Part shown: positions 13,851 to 26,471 of the stretch, piece after piece | How positions within the stretch are numbered: the first letter of the stretch is position 1 | How the letters are laid out: each line of letters starts with the position of its first letter | DNA from: Hypomesus transpacificus | Taxonomy: Eukaryota > Chordata > Actinopteri > Osmeriformes > Osmeridae | Assembly: GCF_021917145.1 (NCBI RefSeq) | Contig: NC_061068.1 | Location: 10,858,975 to 10,922,974, forward strand | Length of the DNA stretch: 64,000 nucleotides | Direction: 5' to 3' | The notes under the pieces: model-generated | Seen by the model: only the letters and a program-made list of their open reading frames with translations | Databases searched by the model: none | What the model was told of the DNA's origin: nothing | Made by a program: the position numbers and the translations under genes

Positions 13851-15532
13851 CCAGAGGCGCAAAACACACAGCTACGAGACGATTTATTATAAAATATTGT
13901 GCTCTTAGGCTTCAATGCCTGGTGGACCAGAGATCCAGTCATCTCATTCGGGGAAGAGGATGAAAATGCGTGTGTGTGACAAGTAACACTGGACAATGGT
14001 TAACATAGAGAATGATTCCATGCATTTGATGCTTTGACTTACCGTGCCCCTTGGGTTATGCCTCAATCCAATTGTCTTCAACCCTGGTCCTCAAGGCTCA
14101 CTGTCCCATATGTTTTAGATGTTTACCTGCTCCAACACACCTGATTCAAATGAATGGTCACTATCAAGCTCTGCAAAAGCCTGACGAAGACCATTCATTT
14201 GAATCAGGTGTTTTACCAGGTTTTTTAATCCATTCCACTGTGCATGTGAATTCAGGGGGAAAGCATGCATGAAAACACGTCACTAAATGACATCATCAAA
14301 GAAATGTGCACATACATCGAACACCAACTTGAGTTAAGTCGCTTGCAGGTGTTAACAATATTGAAAATAAATTACGCCTACACAGAGATTACTTTCTAAG
14401 TATTACTTTTATCGTATGAAAAAGTCCTACATTTTTGGGTGGAAGTCGGTTCCCAGATGTGCCAATGCAACTGTATCATCACAACCTTTCTTTTACAAAA
14501 CAGTTGTCTGAATAATGTTTGTGCATGGGTTAAAATAATTTTCTGTACAGTGATATTGGATATTTCATATGTACTGACATGTTATGTCAACAGATGTTTT
14601 ATCTAGCCAATTATTTGACCATGTTTTATGTTGTTTCATGTTAAATGAGGGCCACATCTCACTCTGGTCTGTGTGGTAATATCGCTCAGGTTATTTTGTC
14701 AAAAGAAAAAGTACAAATTGTGTTTTAATGAGGTGACTTATTTTGTTTTCATTTAGAATATGGTTGTATTTATTTTTCATATATTTTCGAAATATTTGCA
14801 ATTAAAATTGTAAGTGACTTTTTGTTTTACTATGGTCAGTTAAAAAAGGGCAAATCTATTAGTGCTATATGTGCAATGGTGGTTAATCTCCATAAATAAC
14901 CCTTGCAATAAAATCTGACTTTAGCCAAAATAAAGCGTCGGTCATCTCCCAGCGAGAGACAGTACTGAAGCTTTACTGTCAACCAACAGCCTAAGAATTG
15001 CTTCCCTGTTCTCCTTTCATTACAACTGGTAACCCGGTTGCAATGGAATTCGCCTTGTTCGCAGGCTGAAGTTCCTGTTTCGGTGGTAACTTGTCAGGCA
15101 AGAACAACGCAAGTTATGAAAAGAAAGAAGGGCGTTTGAAGCATTTTACAATTCTGTCGCATTTGAATTGAAGTATTGTTCGTAAGTGATGTATTTTTCA
15201 TCTGTTCATAGTTTTTATTCCACCTTTAATTCAATCGTTTATCATTTAGGACAGGTCAAGTAAATGAAAATGATGTAAACTGTTTCTTCAATTGGTCCAG
15301 ACTAGTAAAGACCTTGATGGGATTATACTGAAACTTAAGAGTAGGCCTAGTCGAAATGTGATAAAGAAAAAAAGTGTAGCCTATATAGTTACTTCGCTTA
15401 GCTAACCTTAACCCCCGCAGGATTTATGAAGGCTACATAGTTAAAAACGACTTTTTCAGTAAAGAAATAAAATACTCATATGGTTTAATGACGTCAATGT
15501 TTTTCGTCATTGTGTAGACTGCAGTGATAGGA
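13851..15532 (+). other. letmd1 3' UTR, intergenic DNA and upstream region of the TANK-like gene
   Basis: A possible letmd1 polyadenylation signal AATAAA is at 14366-14371. A palindromic MITE fragment lies at 14072-14215. Around 15100-15180 there is a likely non-coding first exon of the next gene, ending at the donor GTAAGTG at 15181. A perfect CRE (TGACGTCA) is at 15489-15496, inside that gene's first intron. Confidence 0.45.
14072..14215. mobile_element. Palindromic MITE fragment (non-autonomous DNA transposon)
   Basis: Two long inverted arms face each other: ACACACCTGATTCAAATGAA near 14135-14155 and its complement near 14190-14210, with a short central loop. This foldback sequence is a familiar high-copy teleost element. 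The right arm stops earlier than the left, so the copy is truncated. No target duplication was identified. Confidence 0.55.
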
Positions 15533-16548
15533 ATGGAGGGTGCGTACACCGTGCTTTACCAGGAGTTCCTGCGTCTACGATCGTTATGTCTGAAACAGGC
15601 TGCTCTTCTACAGCAGCTAACAGAGGCGCTGAAGAGACAAGGTGTAGTTCTCAAACTGTAACAGATTGATAAATGGATTTTTAGGTCTAAACAATAAAAC
15701 CATTAAATCAGATATATACTGAATGTTGAATAGTAATAAAAATGCACTGTCTCAAAGACGTTTGTCTGGATTTTGGCAGGTGGCTCTGTTCCAGGTGGAG
15801 GTCTTAAGGACATGGTGTCAATCCCAGTCCAGTGTACCCAGGAGAAAGCTAAACCAATCTCTGAATTTTCAGAATCTCAACTGGCCCCATGTCACAACCA
15901 GCTCCATGGTTTAGGGTCATCTGAAGTTGTGGGCACAATCTCTAATGTTCTTGCAAGGGATATGGAAAGATTACAGCTGTATGGGACCTACCCAGGAATA
16001 GAAAAAAATGCCTTCAAAGCCCCTGTCTTTGTAGACCTGGATCCTCCTGGATGTAACACAGCGTCAAGGACTTCTCATTCCTCCAGGGATAAAAGACAAA
16101 TTGATCAACTGTTGAGTGATGATCCAACACGAATGTATAGGGTAGGTGTCTCCTCTGACATGTTTTGTTGTTGATTGCACTGGACTGGGGTTCTCTGCCA
16201 TTCCTCCCCCCCTTGCAGCATCTCTGTGCTCCATAATAGGCCCCCATTATTGTCATATAACTCTTTGGCTCTTATCCTCTATTTGATAAGAGTCTTGTAC
16301 TTCTTAAATTACTGCTGCAAACCTTACATTAAATGTACTTCCCATATGTTCTCTGTTCCCCCAATCACCAGATCCCTAGGCTGTGTGGTTCCTACCTGGA
16401 CAGTGATTTTCTCACTGTGAATGGGGGGATGCTGATGTCAGAGCTGGCCCTGCAGTCTCAGGTGTGTGATTTCTGCCAAGCTGTGTTCCCCGGACACACC
16501 ACCACCAAAGGAGATTTCCTTCGACACCTCGACACACATATCCCTTAG
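15533..16548 (+). CDS. TANK-like protein (short TRAF-binding adaptor with C-terminal zinc finger)
   Basis: Three coding exons, 15533-15641, 15780-16141 and 16372-16548, encode 215 residues in consistent phase. The start follows a splice acceptor (CTGCAG at 15518-15523). Residues 1-36 form a Leu/Gln-rich helix (YQEFLRLRSLCLKQAALLQQ). Residues 50-56 read SIPVQCT, matching the TANK TRAF-binding site SVPIQCT and the PxQxT consensus. The end, VCDFCQAVFPGHTTTKGDF with RHLDTHIP, aligns with the C-terminal zinc finger of TANK; its ligands are Cys189, Cys192, His209 and His213. TANK is a scaffold that links TRAF2/3 to TBK1/IKKe and restrains NF-kB and interferon signalling. Human TANK is about 425 residues and starts with a TBK1-binding coiled coil that is absent here, unless a further upstream exon exists. 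The gene is probably a paralogue of TANK, not TANK itself. AATAAA at 16959-16964 may end it. Confidence 0.8.
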
Positions 16549-18612
16549 ACTGACAGAATTGTGATATCTCCTGATTCTACATCTTTTAATCATAGATTCT
16601 AGAAAATGATATTCCACTCCTAGTTAAAATAGTAAAATGTCTTTTTAAGCATTTTGTTGTTGTTCCTGTTTATTAATGCCTTTTTAGTGAAAATGTGGAT
16701 GTACACTAGAGGGCACTAATTCCTCATAGCATTATATTATCACAAACAAATTTTTAATATAGTACAGTGATATTATGTGTGATAAGTAATAAGTGTGACA
16801 GTCCTCATGCAGGTACAAAAAAGAATGAAATATAAATACCAGAATGTATTTTTGTATTTGTTGTTTATTCCTACATTTGATTGTTTCATCGACCTGTATG
16901 TGTTTATAACATTTTACACTTGAAAGGGCTAGAGTAGGTCTTGCATGTATTGACAATGAATAAATCAACATTGTTATAGTGTAGGTTCCATACAATCAGA
17001 GCAGAGATGCTGAAGGACATAGATGCACTCGTTGACCTGCCACTCGTTATATTTAGTCTTACGTTCTCTTGTGCGGGTGCGGTGGGGTATGTGAGCGGAC
17101 ATGCAGTGAGTTGAGCTGGTGACATCAGAACTCCAGGTGAGTCATGCAGGCATCGTCAGTACAGGATTAACAGTTGGCGCAGAACTGGAAGGAACAAACA
17201 AGTCGGCAGAGCGGGGGTGGTGTTGATGGCTGTGATAGTGGGGGGAGAGTGGGAATATGACTGTGCGGGCTTGGTGTGTCTATTGATTCTATTTAGATGT
17301 TGGCAACCCCTGAATGACGCAAAACTGTCCTGTTGTCATATAGTTGATCAGAAACTTCAAAAACGGTCATTTCTGGTGTCTGCCCACTGAAATTATTCCA
17401 CTTGAAGAAACTTTATTTAAACCACAAAATAACATTTATTGAGTTTTAACAAAATAAATAATCTTTTTTTACATGAGAAACTGAAGATATTGTTTAATGC
17501 TGAAAGAAAATAGTGATGATTTATAAACTGACTACCTTCAAATCTAAATGTCAAAATTAATTTTTTCGTAATTGGTCTAATTGCTTACTTAATCAGATGA
17601 AGTTGCTTTAAATAACTTAATTACTTTACAATCTGAAATCCTTTAAATCACACGAGTCTGTGGTATGACAAATACTGTATCAAAAATAAAACATTGGAAG
17701 ATTATTCCACTTCACATTGCCGCAAGGTATTATACTTAGTTAACAAAAGGAAAGTTTGCTCTCCAACAAATATTATCAAAAGGCTTACTGTTATTAACAT
17801 GGGTTTATAAACACCCACCCCAGTAAATATGGTTTAAGTGGGTGTCGCTGTAGGGACAGTTGCTGCAATTTACTTGATAACATTATTTGGGAATATGATG
17901 TTCTAGTCTTAACACTTAAATCCTCTGTAGTTACCACACAAATCAAATATCTGACACTCAAAAAAGTGGGCATGTTTCACAGACAAGGTTTATGTTCAGT
18001 CCTAATGGAGAAACAAAAACTGAACGTGCAATCTGCATCTGTGAAACATCCTCACATGTTCCTCACAGCCTCATATTTGCCTCAATTGTCTGTACAGTCG
18101 GAATATATTTTTTCCTTCTTCAGCAACAACTGTACTGTCAACAGAACAAAAATAGCACCAAAAGTTAGAGTTAATTATTTTGCATCCATTTTCTGAAGGT
18201 GTACTGGGAAAGGGATTACGGGGGGATTACATTTAAAAAGGAAACGTTGAGATCATCCGCAGAATTGTGTGACAGTGTTTGCCTCCTACAAGTTGATGAG
18301 TGTTATTGTGGTCTTGTGATAGTATGAGGCAAATCCACCAACATGATTGGACTGGGTCTTGGTATATACAGGAGGTAAATCTGGTGACATGTTACACAGG
18401 TGCAACACTGGAGGTCACAATGTTCATAGGCTTAGGTTGTCTGTCCCAGAATTCTCAGATTCAGACATACATAGTTAGGTGATCAGGACTGACCTGGTCC
18501 TCATGAACGTCAGTGGGTAAAGAACAGCGGGGAACCTGTTCAGTTGGTCATTCTCCAGATTTTTAGTGCAGTCGAAAGGCAGGGTCATAAAGAGCTTCTC
18601 AATGAGGGGGTT
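16549..18612. other. Convergent 3' region of the TANK-like gene and nab2
   Basis: AT-rich and non-coding. It should contain the 3' UTRs of both convergent genes: AATAAA at 16959-16964 on the plus strand, and reversed signals such as TTTATT near 17433 for nab2. No repeats or further exons recognised. Confidence 0.45.
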
Positions 18613-19342
18613 TCACTTCCCCCCCTGGTCCGAGTCATCTTTGGTACTGCCAGGACTGCTACTCCTGCATGCTGCTACTGAGCCTCTTCTTTCTGCCTTG
18701 CCGTCGTAGTCTGTGGGAGGAAAGATAAACACCATCAAGCAATGTCCAACTCACTCAACATCATATCCATCAAACCTCTCAGTGCAATATACAACTGAGC
18801 CACTGTAAATATGCACATATTTGGATTAGTTGCCGCTAGAGTTCAATCTATCACTTAAATCCAACTGAACACATTTTACAATGTTGAGTGAGACAATATG
18901 TGATTTTTGTCTTTAATACAGTGGTATATTAGATCAGATAGTAGTTCAGAATGTGAAGATAAGTTTTTGTTAACATTCAGTGAAACAGAAAGGAGACATA
19001 AACCATGAGTGAGTGACATAAACAGATGAGCAAAGCAAGGGAGACCAACATCATACAGAAATGAAACACGTCATTTTAGTTGTTTTCCCCCTCTTCTTAA
19101 GTAAAGGGAGAGAGGTATTAAAAAGCCTGTGCCATTTCCCTGCCCACAGGTTTTATTTTGGTTCTCTGTCGCTTGGTGAGTCAATGCAACGCCCCTCCAA
19201 TTACCTCCCACTCCTTCGCCCCCTCTCTCCATCCAACCCGCCCTCCTGCCCACACGCCTAGCACACTCTGACGTAAACTGCTGGTGGGGGAGGAGGGAGG
19301 GGGGTTTCCGATTTTTTACGCCCCCACAGCACTTCCTCTAGC

Positions 19343-19375
<33 letters not shown>

Positions 19376-22300
19376 TCTCTGTAGTTTTTCTTTTTCCCCA
19401 GTATCCCCCATGCTGTGACAACTCAATGCTACCAATATTAGATTCAGAATCATTAGCATTTGACAAGAATTATAACTCAAATTTTGTATACAATCGAGGT
19501 GATAACCCAATGAGCAACTTACTTTCTACAAGTTTCATAGTCCCAGTTGTAGCTTTTTTCTATTTGTCACTCATCCCCTTCTCCCTTTCCTTTCCTTTAT
19601 AGTCTGCAATTTGTCTTTGTCCATGTTACTGAGTCCTGCATGGTGGGAGGTGTCATAATCGAGATGCTGTGACTCACTTTGGTTTAACACAAGATACTTG
19701 AAGTAGATATCAAGAGGGAACAGGAAACCTTAATTTGACCTTTGAACTATTGACAAATGGTGTCAACCCATTCTTCTACAATTTCCTATTTCCTGTTTTA
19801 ACGGACAGTGGACAGAGTATTTGTATTATGGTCCTTTTTTTCCCTAGGTTTAGAAAAACCTAGTATTTGTAATTCAAAAAGTCACCTGTGAAATGTTTCC
19901 CCTCAGACCCTAGGCTGACCTTGCCAGCCCGGTCATGTGACACCATCATAGCCAATCGCAGCCCTTCATCCATAAGCGTTTGTTGCATGAGATGGCGACT
20001 CCAGTTGGCAGGGATGGAGGTGTCGGTGGGGGGGCGGGGGGATGGAGATTGGTTGCACTGTGAGCCTACGTCTATGAGACAGACAGGATTAGGTGTGAAT
20101 GCCATTTTCAAGCAGTCATCTTTTTGACAAAGCTGACAGTTCGGACACACTGTTTGGTTAATTATATGGTTCTTATTGTCAACGGGGCTCTGTGACATAT
20201 ATAAACACATAAAGAATGTCTGGGAATGAAATATGATTCAAGTAACACTTGTCAATGTTACATACTTTTAATATCTACTGTACGACACTACATTCAGTTT
20301 ACAATGTTGCTTGAGCGGTCTGGAGACAGTACCTTGTGTTAAACTGTCCAGGCTTTCTCCAGACAAGCTGTCCTCATCAGCCCTCTGAGCCCCGCCTTCT
20401 GAGCCCTCCACTCCATGCAGTGATGAAACACACTCAGACACGATCACCTGGATTCATGCATTGCACAATTGGGTGATATTCAAACAAACTAAGAAATGAA
20501 TCTGTCACTAACTGTCTTTGAATATTTACATTTTGTCATTTAGCAGACGCTCTTATCCAGAACGACTTACAGTAAGTACAGGGACATTCCCCCGAGGCAA
20601 GTAGGGTGAAGTGCCTTGCCCAAGGACACAACATCATTTGGCATGGCCGGGAATCGAACCAGCAACCTTATGATTAATAGCTTGATTCCCTAACCACTAA
20701 GCCATCTGACCCCCTATAAAATATGTTAATATGGTTGATATTGATATACTGTTGTTGGAATTAACAAGTTGCTTATGCCTGTCTAATCCACTCACATGTC
20801 TGAAGTTAAATATGGCATGGGACACTTTAGTGCTTTTGCATGACTCAGGATAAAAGTGGCATGCTTGTTTTTGCTAAAGCAATGTCTTAGTAGAATTTGT
20901 GTGTGATCCTGGGAACTGATGGGGTTAAACATTATGGAGATGCATCTAATTGAACTTTGGCCGATACCTGTGTCCAGTGCACATCTTACTTCAGTAATCT
21001 ATAGAAAAGGCATAGCGATGCTGAGATCATTTACCTCATGTTTTACTCTTTTTTGCGGCAACAAGCTGCAGTCATCTGCACTTGTCCTGCAATTAAGAAT
21101 ACAATGAATAATACAATTATTTTTATTTTTTTGCTTTGGTATAAAAAGCCTGGTGTATATCAAAATTGAGTGTTTCTATTCATCCAAATATAAATATGTA
21201 TACATTATTTAATTTCTAACATTTTACATATCTGATGTTTTATAAGCATATTAAGCATGTTATTTTTAGACATGCAGCTAAGTGTAAGTAGCATTGTGTT
21301 GCTACAACAAAAGCATACAAACAACACACAATCCTGAATTGAGGCTGGAAAAAAAAACAGTGTGAAGGTCATCACAGGGTGGGAAACCCCTTCACAAAAC
21401 ATGCTAGCTCCCTCACCTGGTATGCTTTAGCGTAGAGGTGTAGGCACATTCTCTCGCCACCTGTCTAGCCAATGAAAAGAGCTCCACCCGTCTCAGTAGA
21501 AGGGCATTGTCACGAATACAGAACTGGGCAGCAGCTTCATTTATGATCAGCTGTAGACAAAATACATTGATTGGGTAAAATATTACAAAGGAAGAAGGCA
21601 GAATATAGGGAAACGCCTACTGTATGGCTGTAACATCTACACACAATCACACACAGGTAAGGAAGCTACATGTTTGAAGGACCAGCATTTGAATGGTCGG
21701 CCTCACCTCGTGGTGTGTGAGCTGCTTGCCCTCTCTCCTCTTGGAGTCGAAGCGCCCATAAATGAGACTATACTTGCGGATCTCCTCCTCTTTGGCCATA
21801 TCCTGGGGTGCCATTTTGAAGATATGACCGACTGTTTTGGCCATCTTCTTGTTCATCCTCAGCAGTGTTTTCACCTCTCCAGGGTCTGACCTGGGCAGGG
21901 TCCTCAGGAGCCTCTCCACACTTTCCCCCACGGCCCGAGCTGTTTCCCCATCCAGCTGGCCCCCAGGCCAGGCTGATAGGACTGGCGTGAGGGAGGAGGA
22001 GGCAGGGGGTGTGGAGGGACCTGGGGGACATTGAAGGAGCAGGGGTGGGCTGGGCTGCTCCTCCTCCAACCCTGATGCAGAAGCAGAGGCACTGTTTCCG
22101 TCCGGCTCAGGACTGAGCCAGTGAGGATCCATGGGGGACAGCTTGTCCCTGTAATGTGTGTCTGGAGGCAGTGGAGAGGCCTGAGAACAGGGGCTTCTAG
22201 GACTCCCACTGTGTAGTGGGGTTAGGCATGCCCTGTCCTCCCTCTCACATGGTGATCCTGGCTGGCCGTTGCTTAGGGACTTCTTGTGTCCTCCTGCTGC

Positions 22301-22615
22301 CACCCCACTTGTGCCCGTCCCCTCCACCTTAAACAGTGGGATGCCACCTAAAGACACATTAGCTAGTGGCTGGTTGAAGAGGGTGGGGTTAGCTGCCCAG
22401 TCCCGGAGGGCCTTTTGCAGTCTGCGCACATGTAGTGGCTTGGTGGCCATGCCTACTAGTGCCATGATCTCCAAAAACTCGTCCTCTGCAGCCTCACAGA
22501 GCTGCTGAACATCATCACCGCCCTGCTGGATGAAGGTGTCGTAGTATGCCAGTAAATTGGCCCTCTGCAAAACCCTGTACAGCTGCAACTCCCCCAGTGT
22601 GCGTGGCAGAGACAT
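18613..22615 (-). CDS. nab2: NGFI-A (EGR1)-binding protein 2, transcriptional corepressor
   Basis: Six coding exons on the minus strand, in transcription order 22615-21707, 21550-21417, 21086-21035, 20447-20333, 20071-19886 and 18710-18613, encode 497 residues. Human NAB2 is about 525. NAB proteins are nuclear corepressors that bind the R1 domain of EGR1/EGR2 and recruit NuRD. The N-terminal NCD1 domain is nearly invariant ([35 protein letters not shown]). A Ser/Pro-rich linker follows. NCD2 starts near [12 protein letters not shown] and includes [19 protein letters not shown] and INEAAAQFC. The C-terminal repression segment is [18 protein letters not shown]. The small 52-nt exon holds a KR/VKHE motif that fits the human KKLKQE sumoylation-type segment. 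NAB2 is favoured over NAB1 by the C-terminal segment and by the 12q13-type neighbours. Confidence 0.95.
19344..19373. repeat. Poly-C tract, 30 bases
   Basis: Thirty consecutive C, followed by a short CT repeat, inside the last intron of nab2. On the minus (transcribed) strand it is a 30-G run. The length may not be exact in the assembly. Confidence 0.9.
20528..20713 (-). repeat. tRNA-derived SINE in a nab2 intron
   Basis: Same family and orientation as the copy at 12434-12637: it ends on the plus strand with the complement of B box GGTTCGATTCC and of the GGCTTAGTGG A-box head. It keeps the shared body with AGGCAAGTAGGGTGAAGTGC. It lies in the nab2 intron between 20448 and 21034, parallel to the gene's transcription. 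Confidence 0.85.
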
Positions 22616-25600
22616 GGCACAGGACTAGAAAGGAATTAGAGGATAGGAGGGTGTAGAGGCTATTGTAACAGTATCTCTACTTTGGATAGGCTATCAAAAT
22701 GTGTGGGGTTGTTACTAAAATCCTTGTCAGTAGCCTATTATTAATAATAGAGAATTTGAGACCAATCTGCTCAAATTCTCTTTGTGCTTATTTTGTCACT
22801 ATGCACAAAACAACTTAATATTGTATTGTCACACAACCAGGTCCACAATCACGTAAAAATGTATTGGTCCGCTGACAAACGTTTTAAATATATATCCCGC
22901 TTGTCTGTCAGAAATCAGACCAGTAAAGTAACATCTAGGAACAGAGAGTTCCTAAACCCGAACACATTTGGAAATCAACAATAGACTTTATTGGCAATGG
23001 CACATGTCCCAGAAACATTGAAGTTTTATAATAAGGTTTCGGGATCCATAAAATATTCAAACCATAACAGGAGTGTACAAACTTATCTTACCTCTAGGTC
23101 CGACGAATGGATTGTTTGAAGAGATCGACCCCTTATGGCTATTCGTTTCCAACAACCAATCTTGTGCAGTGTTAGCCAGTATAATAACCTATGCTTTAAT
23201 GGCAAAAGACAAAATATTAATATCACGCAAAATAACTTTTTTGCTTAATGCTTAAAATGATACCCAGACCACGCTACCCTCATTTGCAATAGCATGTAGC
23301 TAGCCTGTTATTACGCTACACTATTGGCGAAAGACCACAACAATATCCAAGTAGGGTAGGCTTACAATGTTGTATTATTCAGTGTTTTACGCGATATCTT
23401 TTTCTTTCCCACTTAGACGGCTCCAAGTTATCAGCTAATTCCCTGAGCGTATTGTAACTCGTCTGAATTCGTTGGCATAAATCCTCCCCCGGCGCACCGT
23501 ATTGGTTCCTGGCTGCCGTTTTGCTGGCTGTGTGGGTGCGAGAAAACTGGGGGCGGACTGCAGCACGCCATCTGACCGAAAAAGAGCTTTCCTCTCCCGG
23601 TAAAAGAGGCGGTTTTCAAATTAGTGGTGTGGGCGGCGGGGGCTTGAAAGACCGATATTTTGTTAACCCTTCAATTCACCGATTTTATTTATTTGCTTTC
23701 CGTGTCAATGTAGCCTAAAGTAGGTAAGCCTATATTTAACATGCCTACATACTGAAGATAACATGGAAAATATTGTGGGATCATTTTCCTGAGTACTAAT
23801 TCAATGTCATTTCATGCACAGGCCTATAAAATGCTGATCACTTGGACATCAGCGTTGGGCAGCAACAAGAGGACAGTTTCCCGATGGTTTGGGTATTCTC
23901 CGCATGACGCAGACAAGACAGGGGCAGAGCATTGGGCCTATGGACAGGGGATTCCCCGATGATGCAACAGGCATCATAGCTGCGTGGAATCAGAGGAGGT
24001 TATGTAGGATGTAACATCTTTGTTAAAAGGAGATGTAGGTGTATTTGGATATATTACTATATTATATTTATTCAAAAATATAAGCAAAATGATCATCACA
24101 TTGCCAAGTTGTTAGACATCAAAAGACTTAAATTGGGTTGAATAGGATTTTATTTTAAGTGATGGTTTACATTGTTATGCGCTGGATAATCCCAAGGAGG
24201 TTGCACAAAGCGCCATTGTTTCAGGCCCCTCCTTGTGCTCGGGTCGCTGGTGATGGGCGTAGAAGCATGTATCCACACCCCAAACTCCCAAGTTGTCTAA
24301 TAACAAGAATTAACATTCTGTGGATAGGGCCTACGCTTAGAGGAGACCTAATGGCCTAAACTGTCCCTCCTGGTAGGTCCGGAGTTGACAGTCACGTATT
24401 GTGAATAAGGGCGGTACCGCTTACACCTTCTCATGTACGCATTACCAGCAAGCTCGGCTACAGTCTATTTATAGCCTATCAACAAGGCTAAACACAATTA
24501 TGGCTACAGTCCTACCCCTGGGCAGAAAGATGTGTTGTTCATAGGTTGAGGAGAGGCAGACGACAACATTGAAACTAAAGCGTGAAGCTAACAGGCATTA
24601 TTTAGAATGTAGCCTAATCTATCTTGCTGAGAATTTGGAGTAAACTAAAATAAAAAAAGAACGAAAAAAATAACTATGCCTCTTAAATAAAAAAAGAATG
24701 AAAAATAACTATGCCTCTTAAACCAACATGGTAGGCCCACAAATAATAATTTAATTCCCAACCCTCAGTTAATCTAACCGTTTAGAATATTCATGACCTC
24801 GAACTAATACCCATTCTAGCCGTAACCTAATACAGTATTTTGAGAACCATAATAAATGTGTAGCTATAGCGGGCATCATGGATTGGATAGGAATGCAGCC
24901 TACTGTAATAGGGTTAGCAGTGCCAGCGGAAACGGGGTTATGAGCTGTCTGTTGCCAGTACTACCCTGGAAGTGAAACATTGTAGCACAAGCTAGCTCGC
25001 TCGCTATATGCAACAAGGGCAATGTCTGCTGCCATTGAAAAGTAAACAATATTTGTCTGAGAAAATAACAAATTATTGAAAACGGAAGTAAGTTGGAACA
25101 AAAACGGATTTACATAGTCCTTGTTGGATTTAAGTTGTGCCTTGTCTTAAACCAAGGCTGCTAGCTATCCTATTCGATGAGCTTGGCTGCACTGCAATAA
25201 GACCTGACTCTCGCACGCTAGCTAGCTAGCTAGTAGCAAGTTAAAACGTTCGAACTCGAAAGAAAATATTTGTCATCGCTCGTCTCCCTTTCATTTTTTA
25301 CGGAAGCGAAAAGTGAGTTACTCTGTGCTGTGTCCGTTTGTCCTTATTAGGTTGTGTCAACGCTGGATAGCTAGATTGCTGATGTAGCTATCCACAAACT
25401 CACCTTTTGACTCGACCAGAACATTATGATTATTTTCAATACGGTCGGAAGAGCAAAGATCATTTTAGCACGCCAATGTTTACATTTTGACACTGGTTTA
25501 AACCATGGTCGCTTACAAGTAATAATACTTTACGTTCTCATACGAGAGGATAGATGGGTTAATCTTTTTTATTTTTTTTATTTTACTTAACGTTTACAAG

Positions 25601-26471
25601 GTTCAAGCTCACCAAAGCCCATATCTGTTCCTCTCCACTGAATATATTTTGAACGGCATTATCTCTGCGCTTTACCCGAGATAAACACACTAGCTAGCTA
25701 CATAATCTTAGAAACTACAGCAGTGACGTGCTAAGCTTAACGACAAACCGCTCGTGCTACATACTAGTAAGACTTAAATCGTATTCTTAACTAGCAGATC
25801 ATCTAAAAATTAAGTCATTAATTACAAAAGGGCAGTGTCACATCGCCTTGTTATGGGCCAAGAAGGATCGCCTTGCTAGTCAAAGCTAACACACTGTAGT
25901 TGGGCTATCTAACGTTCAACAATGCAAATGTTTCATCACGCTGACTAAGCTAGCATAAGCTACCAATCTAGCACCAAGACGTTTTGGCAAACCTCCCCAT
26001 GCAGTGCAATTAATATCTAATGCTAGCACTTGCTCAAATTGAAAGCAAATACATTGTTTTGAATTGGCAATCTATCGAGTGTTAGCTAGTGCTAGCTATC
26101 TAGTTGGTATGTAGTTATCTCCCTGTGTCATAGTATGCTTTTCCTAAGTTGATTAGAAGTTAAGATTGTAAGTAATGTTAAAACTAACTAGCTACATGTT
26201 TCTTCACAGGCAAGTTTCAGATGTTGGATGAGGCCAGTGGAATCCAACAAATGTAATGACTGATTATTTGGAACATCTGCCAAGCATTTGCATTGGCATT
26301 TACTTTATAAAAGATGGAGTCTGCTATTCATGGATGCAGCCATCCTTTTCTGACCTTTCTCCCCTCTGAGGACTTTTGGTGAAGGCGTGAACTGAGAAAA
26401 TGAATCAAGGCCACCACCTTCAATGAGAGTGGGTAGTGTCCTAGCTCTTTATTTGAGAAACTGAAAGTTAG
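22616..26471. other. Divergent upstream region of nab2 and dnajc14
   Basis: Holds the leader exons of both genes. For nab2, an acceptor TTTCTAG lies 9 bases before the ATG (minus strand), so a non-coding exon lies further right, perhaps around 23430-23600. For dnajc14, a leader exon appears to end near 25312 (GCGAAAAGTGAGTT) and to rejoin at the acceptor TTCTTCACAG at 26201-26210. A tandem duplication of a 35-37 bp unit lies at 24651-24722. Several GCTAGC-rich stretches near 25230 look like simple local repeats. Confidence 0.5.
24651..24722. repeat. Two-copy tandem repeat, about 36 bp unit
   Basis: Two adjacent copies of an A-rich unit ending in AATAACTATGCCTCTTAAA, differing by a 2-base length change and one substitution. 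It looks like a recent slippage duplication in the nab2-dnajc14 intergenic region. Confidence 0.8.
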
